5,158 nt of DNA from Syntrophaceae bacterium. Its GTDB lineage: Bacteria; Desulfobacterota; Syntrophia; Syntrophales; UBA2185. The notes beneath the pieces were generated by a model. It was not told the origin of the DNA, made no database searches, and worked only from the letters and a program-made list of their open reading frames with translations. The stretch covers positions 1 through 5,158 of the forward strand of contig DNUI01000114.1 of NCBI GenBank assembly GCA_003508565.1, written 5' to 3'. Shown here in pieces: positions 1 through 4,309 of this stretch. A program made the position numbers and the translations under genes. Each line of letters starts with the position of its first letter. Position 1 is the first letter of the stretch.

Positions 1-269
1 CGGACAAACCCGAGAAGAAACCGGCCATGCCTCAGCGAGATTATTGACGAATTGCCTAAATTTAAATGTTTCAAAGGAGTGACTAAAAAAGGGATTGTTA
101 GCTGCTGTGTTCCGCTATCAACCGTATAATTGGCCAAACACGGTCTTTAAAAGAACGTATGTATGAGACCGTATTTATCAACTATTAAAGGGTCACAATC
201 TTAACAGATCAAGCGTTCCGAGATGAGATTGAAAACGTCTTGGTGTTGAAGGAAGCGAAAGTATAAACA
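1..269. other. Leader region without a convincing gene
   Basis: No gene is supported here. The first frame is open from the window edge to a TAA at 127-129 (42 codons, Lys/Cys-rich, no recognisable motif) and could be the tail of a truncated upstream gene. A TATAAT box at 125-130 has no well-spaced -35 partner. A 7-bp inverted repeat (ACGGTCT at 140-146, AGACCGT at 166-172) could form a weak stem with a 19-nt loop. A short open stretch at 189-266 ends in TAA one codon before the ATG at 270, in the same frame, and has no start codon of its own. The region may be decayed coding DNA, but no parent gene was recognised. Confidence 0.4.
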
Positions 270-527
270 ATGCCAGAAAGCGACATCGAATTTGAAGAAT
301 TTGAGTGTTCAAAAATAGGTGCTGAAGTCACGATTACTCGTCAAGTTTTCCTTCATAGAAACGCTTTAACAGATAAAGTAGATGGAAGAGCTGTAGTAGA
401 TATAGATTGCGATCATACTATGGACTGCGGTGTCGGCAAAATAAATGGGGTCAATACAAGTTACGACTGGAATAAGTGTGTTCACCAAGATTTAAGAGAA
501 AGAAATATTCGAGACGCCAATAAATGA
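270..527 (+). CDS. Hypothetical 85-aa Cys/His-containing protein
   Basis: The family is not recognised. The protein is acidic at the N-terminus (MPESDIEFEEFEC) and has no signal peptide or membrane segment, so it is probably cytoplasmic. Four cysteines (13, 47, 53, 70) with histidines at 49 and 72 form ECS, CDHTMDC and WNKCVH motifs, a spacing that would suit a small zinc-binding fold; metal binding is inference. The middle (about 18-45) looks like beta strands. The Shine-Dalgarno is poor: the nearest purine run (AAGGAAG, near 249-255) lies about 15 nt before the ATG. The stop is 7 nt before the next ORF on the same strand, which suggests one transcription unit. The frame is open upstream to a TAA at 264-266, so the start cannot lie further 5'. 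A/T-rich codon use resembles that of the next ORF. Confidence 0.55.
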   Translation: MPESDIEFEEFECSKIGAEVTITRQVFLHRNALTDKVDGRAVVDIDCDHTMDCGVGKINGVNTSYDWNKCVHQDLRERNIRDANK

Positions 528-534
528 ACGTCCC

Positions 535-1032
535 TTGAGAAAATCAATTCTAACATCAAGTGACATTATGAACCCAATAACGACTATATTTGAATGGTTC
601 TCAAAACTGCCGATTGAGATTAGAGTTGAAATTGCGTTCTTTGTGCTTACTTTATTGCCGGATTATCAACCTAAAAAGATAGCAGATACGGAACATCTGA
701 TAGCGAATTTTAACAAGTGGCTTCTTAAAGATACTGATTCTAAGCTTCGCACCATTGGCAAAACACTAATGATACGAGCATTTATCAACTATACAATATT
801 AACGAAAAGGTTTGAAAAGAAAGATCTGGAATCAACACAAGAATTATGGAGAGTCGTAAAAAGAGAAACTGTAGGGGATGACTTAATGGACATCATTGAG
901 CAGATGGAGAAAAATCATTTACAAAAGCCTTTAAGAAAAAGGATTTGGCATCAAACATTAAATGAATGGATATCCCTGTGCGAAGGGCCTCTTAGCGACG
1001 AAAATATAGAAAAATGGCAACAAAGTGGCTAA
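535..1032 (+). CDS. Hypothetical 165-aa helical protein
   Basis: No family is recognised. The sequence is charged and mostly helix-like. A moderately hydrophobic stretch near residues 27-42 (IEIRVEIAFFVLTLLP) is too polar to be a clear membrane span. It is followed by Lys/Arg/Glu-rich amphipathic helices and a C-terminus with several Trp residues (WHQTLNEW, EKWQQSG). There is no signal peptide, so it is probably cytoplasmic. The TTG start at 535 gives 165 aa and sits 7 nt after the stop of the Cys-containing ORF, consistent with translational coupling. The ATG at 568 gives 154 aa and is an equally reasonable start. Neither has a clear Shine-Dalgarno. The reading frame is long and uses A/T-rich codons consistently, which argues that it is real. 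The pair with the upstream ORF could be a small accessory module, but no function can be assigned. Confidence 0.6.
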   Translation: MRKSILTSSDIMNPITTIFEWFSKLPIEIRVEIAFFVLTLLPDYQPKKIADTEHLIANFNKWLLKDTDSKLRTIGKTLMIRAFINYTILTKRFEKKDLESTQELWRVVKRETVGDDLMDIIEQMEKNHLQKPLRKRIWHQTLNEWISLCEGPLSDENIEKWQQSG

Positions 1033-1472
1033 GGATTATATGACAGGAGCGAAGCAAGAAATTGTTTCGTTACCAATCATGGCTTAAAACAAAAACCCCT
1101 CGCAAGAATTTCATTACCCTTTTGAGGGATAGTAGAGAGCCGCTGATGTCGTCTTGTCTTTGTATTGGAGTCAATGTATTAAAATACTTGTCGGCTCCGG
1201 TAACCTGACTCACTACGGGCATTGCAGCATCTCTACGTTTCTAGTGTACTCTTGCCGATTGCTAATGTCAAGACATGTATAGGATATTAAAGACTCTATT
1301 CTGAGCCAGTCTTTAGGGGCCTTATTCACTTGGGTAACAACCACGGCGACGTGTGGATTGAGATAGGTCATCCACATAAACGTTACTCTCTTTCAAACCG
1401 TAATTATAGCCACATGATTATTGCCAAATTATTACTGGTACTAATCTTCTTTTCTTATCCCTGCAGGGCGTG
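1033..1472. other. Mostly non-coding gap between converging genes
   Basis: This gap separates the plus-strand pair from the minus-strand cluster. It holds a weak stem candidate after the 535-1032 gene (CCCTC at 1097-1101, GAGGG at 1124-1128, 22-nt loop, no U-run), which is not a convincing terminator. It also holds a promoter-like pair (TTGTCT 1154-1159, 17-nt spacer, TATTAA 1177-1182, plus strand) with no gene after it. A minus-strand ORF at 1213-1377 is listed separately. Nothing else was found. Confidence 0.4.
1213..1377 (-). CDS. Doubtful 54-aa ORF, possible gene remnant
   Basis: This minus-strand frame starts with ATG at 1377 and ends with TAG at 1215-1213. Its N-terminal half reads like real protein (LNPHVAVVVTQVNKAPKDWL), with a short hydrophobic strand followed by an amphipathic helix. 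A GAGAG run about 8 nt before the ATG could be a weak ribosome site. The overlapping upstream frame also reads plausibly (LKESNVYVDDL) and could join this one through a single frameshift, so the locus may be a decayed gene and not an intact small one. It lies about 95 nt beyond the stop of the DUF3568-like gene on the same strand. The family is not recognised, and chance openness is possible. Confidence 0.22.
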   Translation of the reverse strand: MWMTYLNPHVAVVVTQVNKAPKDWLRIESLISYTCLDISNRQEYTRNVEMLQCP

Positions 1473-1928
1473 TTATTTATCACTCAGTGTGGTCTTGTTG
1501 ATATTATCTGTCGTTGGTGCGATGCTACCCATCTTCTTAGGGATATTATCGTCGATAGTCTTGTAGAACAATTCAGCGTATTGCTTATCCCCAAACAGGG
1601 CTATGGTGATGACAACCTTGGTGAGATTCTTTTCAACATATGAAACGTTAATCTCCATAGGGTACTTTCCTTTTGTCTCCAGAGCACATCCATACAGTAA
1701 AGCCGGGTTTTGAATCACTGCTTCAAGTTTCAGTTGTTCACAAGATTGCCTTACTACCTGGCAGATAGTTTTGACTTCATATGTGTAATATTTTGACGAC
1801 TCACGGCCCTTCCAGACAGTATAACCTTGATAGGATCCGCCTACGAATGGAATCAACCCAAGGACAGCGCATCCCGGTAATAGGCTTGCAGCAAGGAGCA
1901 GGAAAACAACAATTACTCTTTTTGTCAT
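1473..1928 (-). CDS. DUF3568-like putative lipoprotein
   Basis: This is a 151-aa exported lipoprotein. The N-terminus is a signal peptide: basic start (MTKR), hydrophobic core at residues 5-17 and lipobox LPGC with the acylated Cys at 20. The residue after Cys is Ala, compatible with outer-membrane sorting. The mature part opens with a Gly-rich turn (FVGGSYQGYTVWKGRES) and a Tyr-rich strand, then a helix containing two Cys and alternating strand/helix segments. This resembles the DUF3568 family of small periplasmic lipoproteins of unknown function; the match is from memory and moderate. The start is well supported by GGAGGGA (1937-1931) just before the ATG. The C-terminal tail beyond about residue 130 is polar and probably disordered. 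It is the last gene of the minus-strand cluster and may be co-transcribed with the lmo0937-family gene. Confidence 0.75.
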   Translation of the reverse strand: MTKRVIVVFLLLAASLLPGCAVLGLIPFVGGSYQGYTVWKGRESSKYYTYEVKTICQVVRQSCEQLKLEAVIQNPALLYGCALETKGKYPMEINVSYVEKNLTKVVITIALFGDKQYAELFYKTIDDNIPKKMGSIAPTTDNINKTTLSDK

Positions 1929-2065
1929 TATCCCTCCGTGGCAGAGATCGGCTTGATATGGTTATTGCGTCTCATCGGGGATCCGGAACGCATAAACACC
2001 CAACTCAAAACTATGAAACGAATGTCCTGCGGTTTCAGGAATATGGAATTCTTCACACTCAACAT
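1928..2065 (-). CDS. Doubtful 45-aa ORF coupled by TAATG
   Basis: An open minus-strand frame runs from ATG at 2065 to TAA at 1930-1928. Its stop overlaps the ATG of the DUF3568-like lipoprotein gene (TAATG), the arrangement of a translationally coupled pair. The peptide is basic with a short hydrophobic centre (IRFIVLSWVFM) and no known motif. There is no Shine-Dalgarno before its ATG, and the Shine-Dalgarno of the lipoprotein lies inside its last codons. It may be a leader peptide controlling the downstream gene, or a chance ORF in a 187-bp intergenic region. Confidence 0.2.
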   Translation of the reverse strand: MLSVKNSIFLKPQDIRFIVLSWVFMRSGSPMRRNNHIKPISATEG

Positions 2066-2115
2066 TATGACAGGTTAGCTACAGATCCTTCATGCTATTA
2101 AAAGGATTCTCACAG

Positions 2116-2265
2116 CTATAGGGGTCTTCGCCCCTGAATGACTCTGACCAGCACAATGATAATGGCAATGACCAGCAGGATATGAATAAAATAACCCATC
2201 GTATAGCCGGTCACCAGCCCCAACAGCCACAAAATTACCAGTATGACAGCGATTGTCCACAGCAT
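2116..2265 (-). CDS. lmo0937 family membrane protein (DUF5670-like)
   Basis: This is a 49-aa inner-membrane miniprotein. It begins MLWTIAVILVILWLLGLVTG, carries a central TMGYFIHILLVIAI motif and ends VRVIQGRRPL. These are hallmarks I recognise from the lmo0937 family, and the length is typical. Two membrane spans are visible (about residues 3-20 and 26-42) around a short Thr/Tyr/Gly loop. The C-terminal QGRR is probably cytoplasmic by the positive-inside rule. The molecular function is unknown; relatives often sit beside stress or BON-domain genes. The start is fixed by a strong Shine-Dalgarno (GGAAGGGAG, 2280-2272) about 6 nt before the ATG. It lies downstream of the BON lipoprotein gene on the same strand, with a strong hairpin between them. 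Confidence 0.9.
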   Translation of the reverse strand: MLWTIAVILVILWLLGLVTGYTMGYFIHILLVIAIIIVLVRVIQGRRPL

Positions 2266-2292
2266 AACGATCTCCCTTCCTGATGGTTTAAG

Positions 2293-2336
2293 GCTCGTTG
2301 CCGACTATCACATTGCTATGATAGCCGGCAACGAGC
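2293..2336 (-). promoter_or_regulatory. Strong intergenic hairpin between BON and lmo0937 genes
   Basis: The arms at 2293-2310 and 2319-2336 are complementary over 18 positions around an 8-nt loop. The only non-Watson-Crick position (2304 with 2325) is A-C in plus-strand RNA but U-G in minus-strand RNA. The minus transcript, the direction of both flanking genes, therefore pairs completely. No U-run follows on either strand, so a standard intrinsic terminator is unlikely. It ends 12 nt before the Shine-Dalgarno of the lmo0937-family gene. It could be an mRNA-stabilising or processing stem, an attenuator, or a dispersed palindromic repeat. The function is inferred; the fold is seen. Confidence 0.75.
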
Positions 2337-2383
2337 GGTCAGTTGGTCCTGAACGCGGACTATCTATGAGCATCCGATTCTTT

Positions 2384-2399
2384 ACACTGTTCACAGTGT
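2384..2399. repeat. 16-bp palindrome, operator-like
   Basis: ACACTGT and ACAGTGT are perfect 7-bp arms around a TC centre, 19 bp beyond the stop of the BON gene. The near-contiguous dyad is more like a protein-binding site than an RNA stem, because a 2-nt loop is sterically poor. No U-run follows on either strand. No promoter is recognised next to it, so an operator role is unproven. Confidence 0.4.
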
Positions 2400-2418
2400 T
2401 TATGAGGGATACGGATGC

Positions 2419-2733
2419 CTATTTCACAATGAGATCATTCCTGACGGATACGACCCCTTTGACGCCGCGTGCGATCTGGCCCGCCTTCTCGACAGCTGCT
2501 TGAGAATTAACGAAGCCGCTCAGCTGAACAATGCCTTTCCGGGATTCTACACTGATCTGAAATGACTTGAGAAAATCATCAGTCGCGAGCTGAGTTTTTA
2601 TTTTGGCCGTGATGACGGAATCATCGATGTATTCCCCTGTGCCTTCCTGTTTCGGTGTCGATGCGCAGGCCACAAAGGCGGCGATCATCATGAGAACGAC
2701 AAGAACACGGATAACGATATAGCTCTTTTTCAT
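2419..2733 (-). CDS. BON domain-containing lipoprotein
   Basis: This 104-aa exported protein has one BON domain, the OsmY-type fold thought to bind phospholipid membranes. The signal peptide is basic (MKKSYIVIR), with a hydrophobic core at residues 10-21 and a lipobox-like FVAC with Cys at 23; Phe at -3 is unusual, so lipidation is likely but not certain. After a short linker, the BON domain spans about residues 36-104. It starts at YIDDSVITAKIKTQL, has the central GIVQLSGFVNSQAAVEKA strand-helix with the conserved Gly, and ends VKGVVSVRNDLIV. OsmY has two BON domains; this has one, as is common in lipoprotein members. AAGGAG lies 9 nt before the ATG and GAAGGA lies closer. It is first in the minus-strand cluster, behind a promoter candidate. 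An osmotic or envelope-stress role is inferred from the family. Confidence 0.92.
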   Translation of the reverse strand: MKKSYIVIRVLVVLMMIAAFVACASTPKQEGTGEYIDDSVITAKIKTQLATDDFLKSFQISVESRKGIVQLSGFVNSQAAVEKAGQIARGVKGVVSVRNDLIVK

Positions 2734-2804
2734 AATCCTTCACTCCTTTTCTTTGTTTGTTGTATTTCTCTTAGGTTTAGGTTGGGTAAAAAACTACATG
2801 AGCA

Positions 2805-2833
2805 ATTTTATCGATGGATTGGACTGAAAGCAA
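2805..2833 (-). promoter_or_regulatory. Candidate sigma-70 promoter for the BON gene
   Basis: On the minus strand, TTGCTT (2833-2828) and TAAAAT (2810-2805) are separated by exactly 17 nt. This matches the -35/-10 consensus at 4 and 5 of 6 positions. Transcription would start near 2798, giving a leader of roughly 65 nt before the ATG at 2733. No other good pair was seen in this gap. Confidence 0.5.
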
Positions 2834-2914
2834 TGCTGGTTTATTGTAAGGTGATTGGTAGGTAAAATCTACTCCACATCAACGTTATTTCTTTGTAGGA
2901 GGTAGCAGCAACAA

Positions 2915-2944
2915 ATGTTTTTCCCCTGGTCTTCCTCCGAATGA
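2915..2944 (+). CDS. Possible 9-codon leader or truncated 5' end of a gene
   Basis: TAGGAGGT (2896-2903) is a strong Shine-Dalgarno, 11 nt before an ATG that opens MFFPWSSSE and stops at TGA (2942-2944). Decayed IS3-type sequence begins about 50 nt later. One reading is that a native gene was cut after a few codons by the insertion. The other is a chance start or a leader peptide. The strong ribosome site is the only solid evidence. Confidence 0.2.
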   Translation: MFFPWSSSE

Positions 2945-2994
2945 GTGGACACACCGAAGAGTTTCAGTTATTAAAAAGAAGATGGAGGTGTGTT

Positions 2995-3116
2995 ATGGTG
3001 AAGGGAGAGAAGCACAGGTATTTTGACAAGGAACTTAAGTACGAGGCCATTCGATTGATGAATGAGGGTAAGCGTTCTGTGAGGGTATAGCCAAGGATCC
3101 GGATATTCATCCGAAT
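2995..3116 (+). pseudogene. IS3-type transposase OrfA, N-terminal remnant with frameshift
   Basis: The first 31 codons from ATG 2995 read as the start of an IS3-family OrfA, with YFDKELKYEAIRLMNEGKRS matching the opening helix of the HTH_Tnp_1 (transposase_8) domain. A GGAGGTG ribosome site lies at 2984-2990. A one-base frameshift near 3085 brings a premature TAG at 3088-3090. The next frame (from 3087) resumes the family sequence as IAKDPDIHPN, where intact members read close to IAxDLxIHPN. After about 3116 the similarity stops, before the conserved YRW region; the rest of OrfA and all of OrfB are missing. In intact elements OrfA binds the IS ends and OrfB is the DDE catalyst. No matching terminal inverted repeats were identified, so the element is dead and its borders are unknown. 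Confidence 0.8.
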
Positions 3117-3408
3117 CGAAATTCACAGACCGGAGCTGGCTCTGTCTTATTTTATGCATGTTTCAAGCTGTAATTGTTGTTCCACATAGTCACTCATAGT
3201 GCAACATTAGTAAATGTACACAGCGACTCCGCCGATTAGGTGATCTTGAAAAATCAATAATCGGCTTTCCTGCTCAGTCCTTCCTGTAACAAAGCATCTG
3301 GCAATTTTTACCGGCATACTTTGTTTCAAACGGTATTCAATAAGCGCGGGATAGCTCGGCCGGAGACAAAAGAACCAGATTAGACTGGCCACCTCCCTTC
3401 AAAGTATC

Positions 3409-3424
3409 CCTCAATATGTTGAGG
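3409..3424. repeat. Small perfect hairpin
   Basis: CCTCAA and TTGAGG pair as a 6-bp stem around a TATG loop. No T-run follows on either strand, so it is not a standard terminator. It may be chance. Confidence 0.25.
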
Positions 3425-3538
3425 ATCCACCAAATAGCGAGGCCAAACGAATAATTTCATGCTTTTCTGCTGTTCTCTCCTATTAATCTAACCATTAATT
3501 ATTAAAGAATAATTACAAATTTCTTATTTTTTCTGTTA

Positions 3539-3566
3539 TTGGCAGGCCATTTGCAGTTACTATTTT
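3539..3566 (+). promoter_or_regulatory. Weak promoter candidate for the Thivi_2564 gene
   Basis: TTGGCA (3539-3544) and TATTTT (3561-3566) are spaced by 16 nt, just downstream of an A/T-rich block that could act as an upstream element. This would give a leader of about 150 nt before the ATG at 3723. The match is ordinary for A/T-rich DNA. Confidence 0.28.
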
Positions 3567-3672
3567 TATGCTCCTGGTCATCACACGAATGAATGTCCAT
3601 ATATATTTATCCTGAATTCCTATGGTGCCCCCTCGAGCGCAAGTTTTGTGACATCACACTGCTTTATGGAGA

Positions 3673-3688
3673 GAGGGAAGTATCCCTC
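3673..3688 (+). repeat. Leader stem-loop upstream of the Thivi_2564 gene
   Basis: GAGGGA and TCCCTC form a perfect 6-bp stem with an AGTA loop, about 20 nt before the ribosome site (3709-3715). The CCTCCTCC run that follows (3684-3695) is complementary to Shine-Dalgarno-like GGAGG and could alternatively pair with the real ribosome site, a possible switch. This is inference from base pairing only. Confidence 0.3.
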
Positions 3689-3722
3689 CTCCTCCAAAGC
3701 GCAGTATGAAAGGAGAAATGCT

Positions 3723-3914
3723 ATGCCGTTGATTCAGTTAGTGATTGTATTGGTTGTCGTTGGGGTGGTTCTATGGGTGATTAACAGCTACATACCGATG
3801 CAGTCCACCATAAAGAAAATCCTCAATGTCGTTGTGATTATTGGAGTGATTGTCTGGCTATTGAGTGTCTTCGGATTCATAGGAGACCTCTCAAAAATTC
3901 ATATTGGGAAGTGA
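3723..3914 (+). CDS. Thivi_2564 family membrane protein
   Basis: This is a 63-aa inner-membrane miniprotein. It begins MPLIQLVIVLVVVGVVLWVI, continues NSYIPMQSTIKKILN and then VIVWLLSVFGFIGDL, a pattern I recognise as the Thivi_2564 family of unknown function. Two membrane spans (about residues 3-24 and 31-53) flank a short loop with two Lys, and the tail is polar. The ATG at 3723 is chosen over an in-frame TTG or ATG further upstream because AAAGGAG (3709-3715) lies 7 nt before it and family members begin MPL or MPI. The ATG at 3718 is out of frame. The gene lies intact between IS3 and IS21 remnants; its stop is only 4 nt from the IstB-derived sequence, so its original terminator may be lost. 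Like the lmo0937-family protein, it is a two-span envelope miniprotein. Confidence 0.88.
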   Translation: MPLIQLVIVLVVVGVVLWVINSYIPMQSTIKKILNVVVIIGVIVWLLSVFGFIGDLSKIHIGK

Positions 3915-3918
3915 AGGG

Positions 3919-4035
3919 TGTGAACATACGCTCCCGGCAGGCCTTGTTGGTCAAGGCGCCGGCCAGGAAGGTTTTCTCCACGCCTGTGGATTCGGTGACG
4001 ATGACGTTTAACCCAATCACAGGAGATGAGGCTCA
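3919..4035 (-). pseudogene. IS21-type IstB fragment with damaged Walker A motif
   Basis: Read on the minus strand from 4008, the sequence gives NVIVTESTGVEKTFLAGALT and then NKACRER. This aligns with the ATP-binding segment of IstB, the AAA+ helper of IS21 transposases, where the usual reading is close to NVxxTGPTGVGKTxLACALxNKACRExG. The Walker A Gly-Pro is now Glu-Ser and the Gly before the catalytic Lys is Glu, so it could not bind ATP normally. Just upstream, in a different frame, comes ISCDWVKRH, resembling the conserved (A/S)CDW segment before the P-loop; this implies a frameshift near 4008. Both ends are missing: no IstB N-terminus, Walker B or IstA is present. It abuts the 3' end of the Thivi_2564 gene on the opposite strand. 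A different P-loop ATPase is possible but less likely. Confidence 0.75.
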
Positions 4036-4084
4036 CCATGACGGATTGAAATAAAGCAGAATTTGCCTAATTGCGAATCACTGC

Positions 4085-4174
4085 CCGATCCTGCACGCCA
4101 TAACTAAGTACTGAGGTTCATAAATTCGATTACGTATTTTTTAGAATCCACATGTTTCATCATCGCAGGATCGG
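4085..4174. repeat. 10-bp perfect inverted repeat, 70-bp spacing
   Basis: CCGATCCTGC (4085-4094) and GCAGGATCGG (4165-4174) are exact reverse complements. The right arm lies inside the orphan ORF fragment and the left arm lies just beyond its stop. It could be a long-range stem in a minus-strand transcript, a protein site or coincidence. It does not flank a recognisable element. Confidence 0.35.
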
Positions 4175-4262
4175 CTACAAATCGAACGTCACCGTTATCA
4201 CGAAACGCTGTAATGCTGTAATAAGGAGCATAAAACGACGGACAGATGGAATCTGAGAAATT
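4104..4262 (-). pseudogene. Unrecognised 3' ORF fragment without a start
   Basis: A minus-strand frame is open from 4262, after a TGA at 4265-4263, to TAG at 4106-4104, giving 52 residues with no plausible start near the beginning. The text reads like a compact protein C-terminus: FYAPYYSITAFRDNGDVRFV, then ADPAMMKHVDSKKYVIEF. It alternates strand-like and helix-like segments with natural codon use. An ATG at 4266 in another frame opens a signal-like MKFLRFHLSVVLC, so one frameshift could join a start to this body. An internal ATG pair could give only about 19 residues. I do not recognise the family. It is probably the end of a gene truncated during the IS-driven rearrangements next to it. 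Confidence 0.4.
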
Positions 4263-4309
4263 TCATTGTCGTATAAACAAAAAACAAGTTCTTGTCAAAG
4301 GAGGGGGCG

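Larger units (their letters stand above)
3117..3722. other. Gene-free region between IS3 remnant and Thivi_2564 gene
   Basis: No convincing gene is present. A 61-codon minus-strand frame (3392-3207) starts with GTG inside its own GGAGG run and has no recognisable domain, so I do not call it. Positions 3481-3540 are strongly A/T-rich. A small stem lies at 3409-3424, a promoter candidate at 3539-3566 and a leader stem at 3673-3688. The stretch about 3290-3400 may be further mobile-element debris, but no parent was identified. Confidence 0.45.

Noticed and set aside
1097..1128. CCCTC/GAGGG inverted repeat after the 535-1032 gene as a terminator
   Set aside because: The stem is only 5 bp with a 22-nt loop and no T-run follows.
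1459..1468. Perfect 10-bp palindrome CCCTGCAGGG just after the DUF3568-like stop
   Set aside because: With no loop and no U-run it is not a terminator, and one 10-bp palindrome is weak evidence for an operator.
1330..1566. 78-codon plus-strand ORF with a hydrophobic C-terminus
   Set aside because: It starts with TTG without a ribosome site, and its hydrophobic end is the antisense of the DUF3568-like gene; the minus-strand gene has a signal peptide and a strong Shine-Dalgarno.
1781..2101. 106-codon plus-strand ORF
   Set aside because: It lies antisense to the start of the DUF3568-like lipoprotein and the intergenic gap, has no recognisable motif and shows Arg/Gln/His-rich shadow composition.
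2243..2503. 86-codon plus-strand ORF
   Set aside because: It runs through the intergenic hairpin and the antisense of both the lmo0937-family and BON genes; no domain or ribosome site is visible.
2971..3159. 62-codon minus-strand ORF
   Set aside because: It is antisense to the IS3 OrfA remnant, whose plus-strand reading matches a known family.
3207..3392. 61-codon minus-strand ORF starting with GTG
   Set aside because: The start codon lies inside the GGAGG run, leaving no ribosome spacing, and no domain is recognised. Possible mobile-element debris but unsupported.
4272..4277. TATAAA box upstream of the Gly/His-rich lipoprotein
   Set aside because: The position 17 nt upstream has no recognisable -35 hexamer and no extended -10 TG, so a promoter call is not supported.
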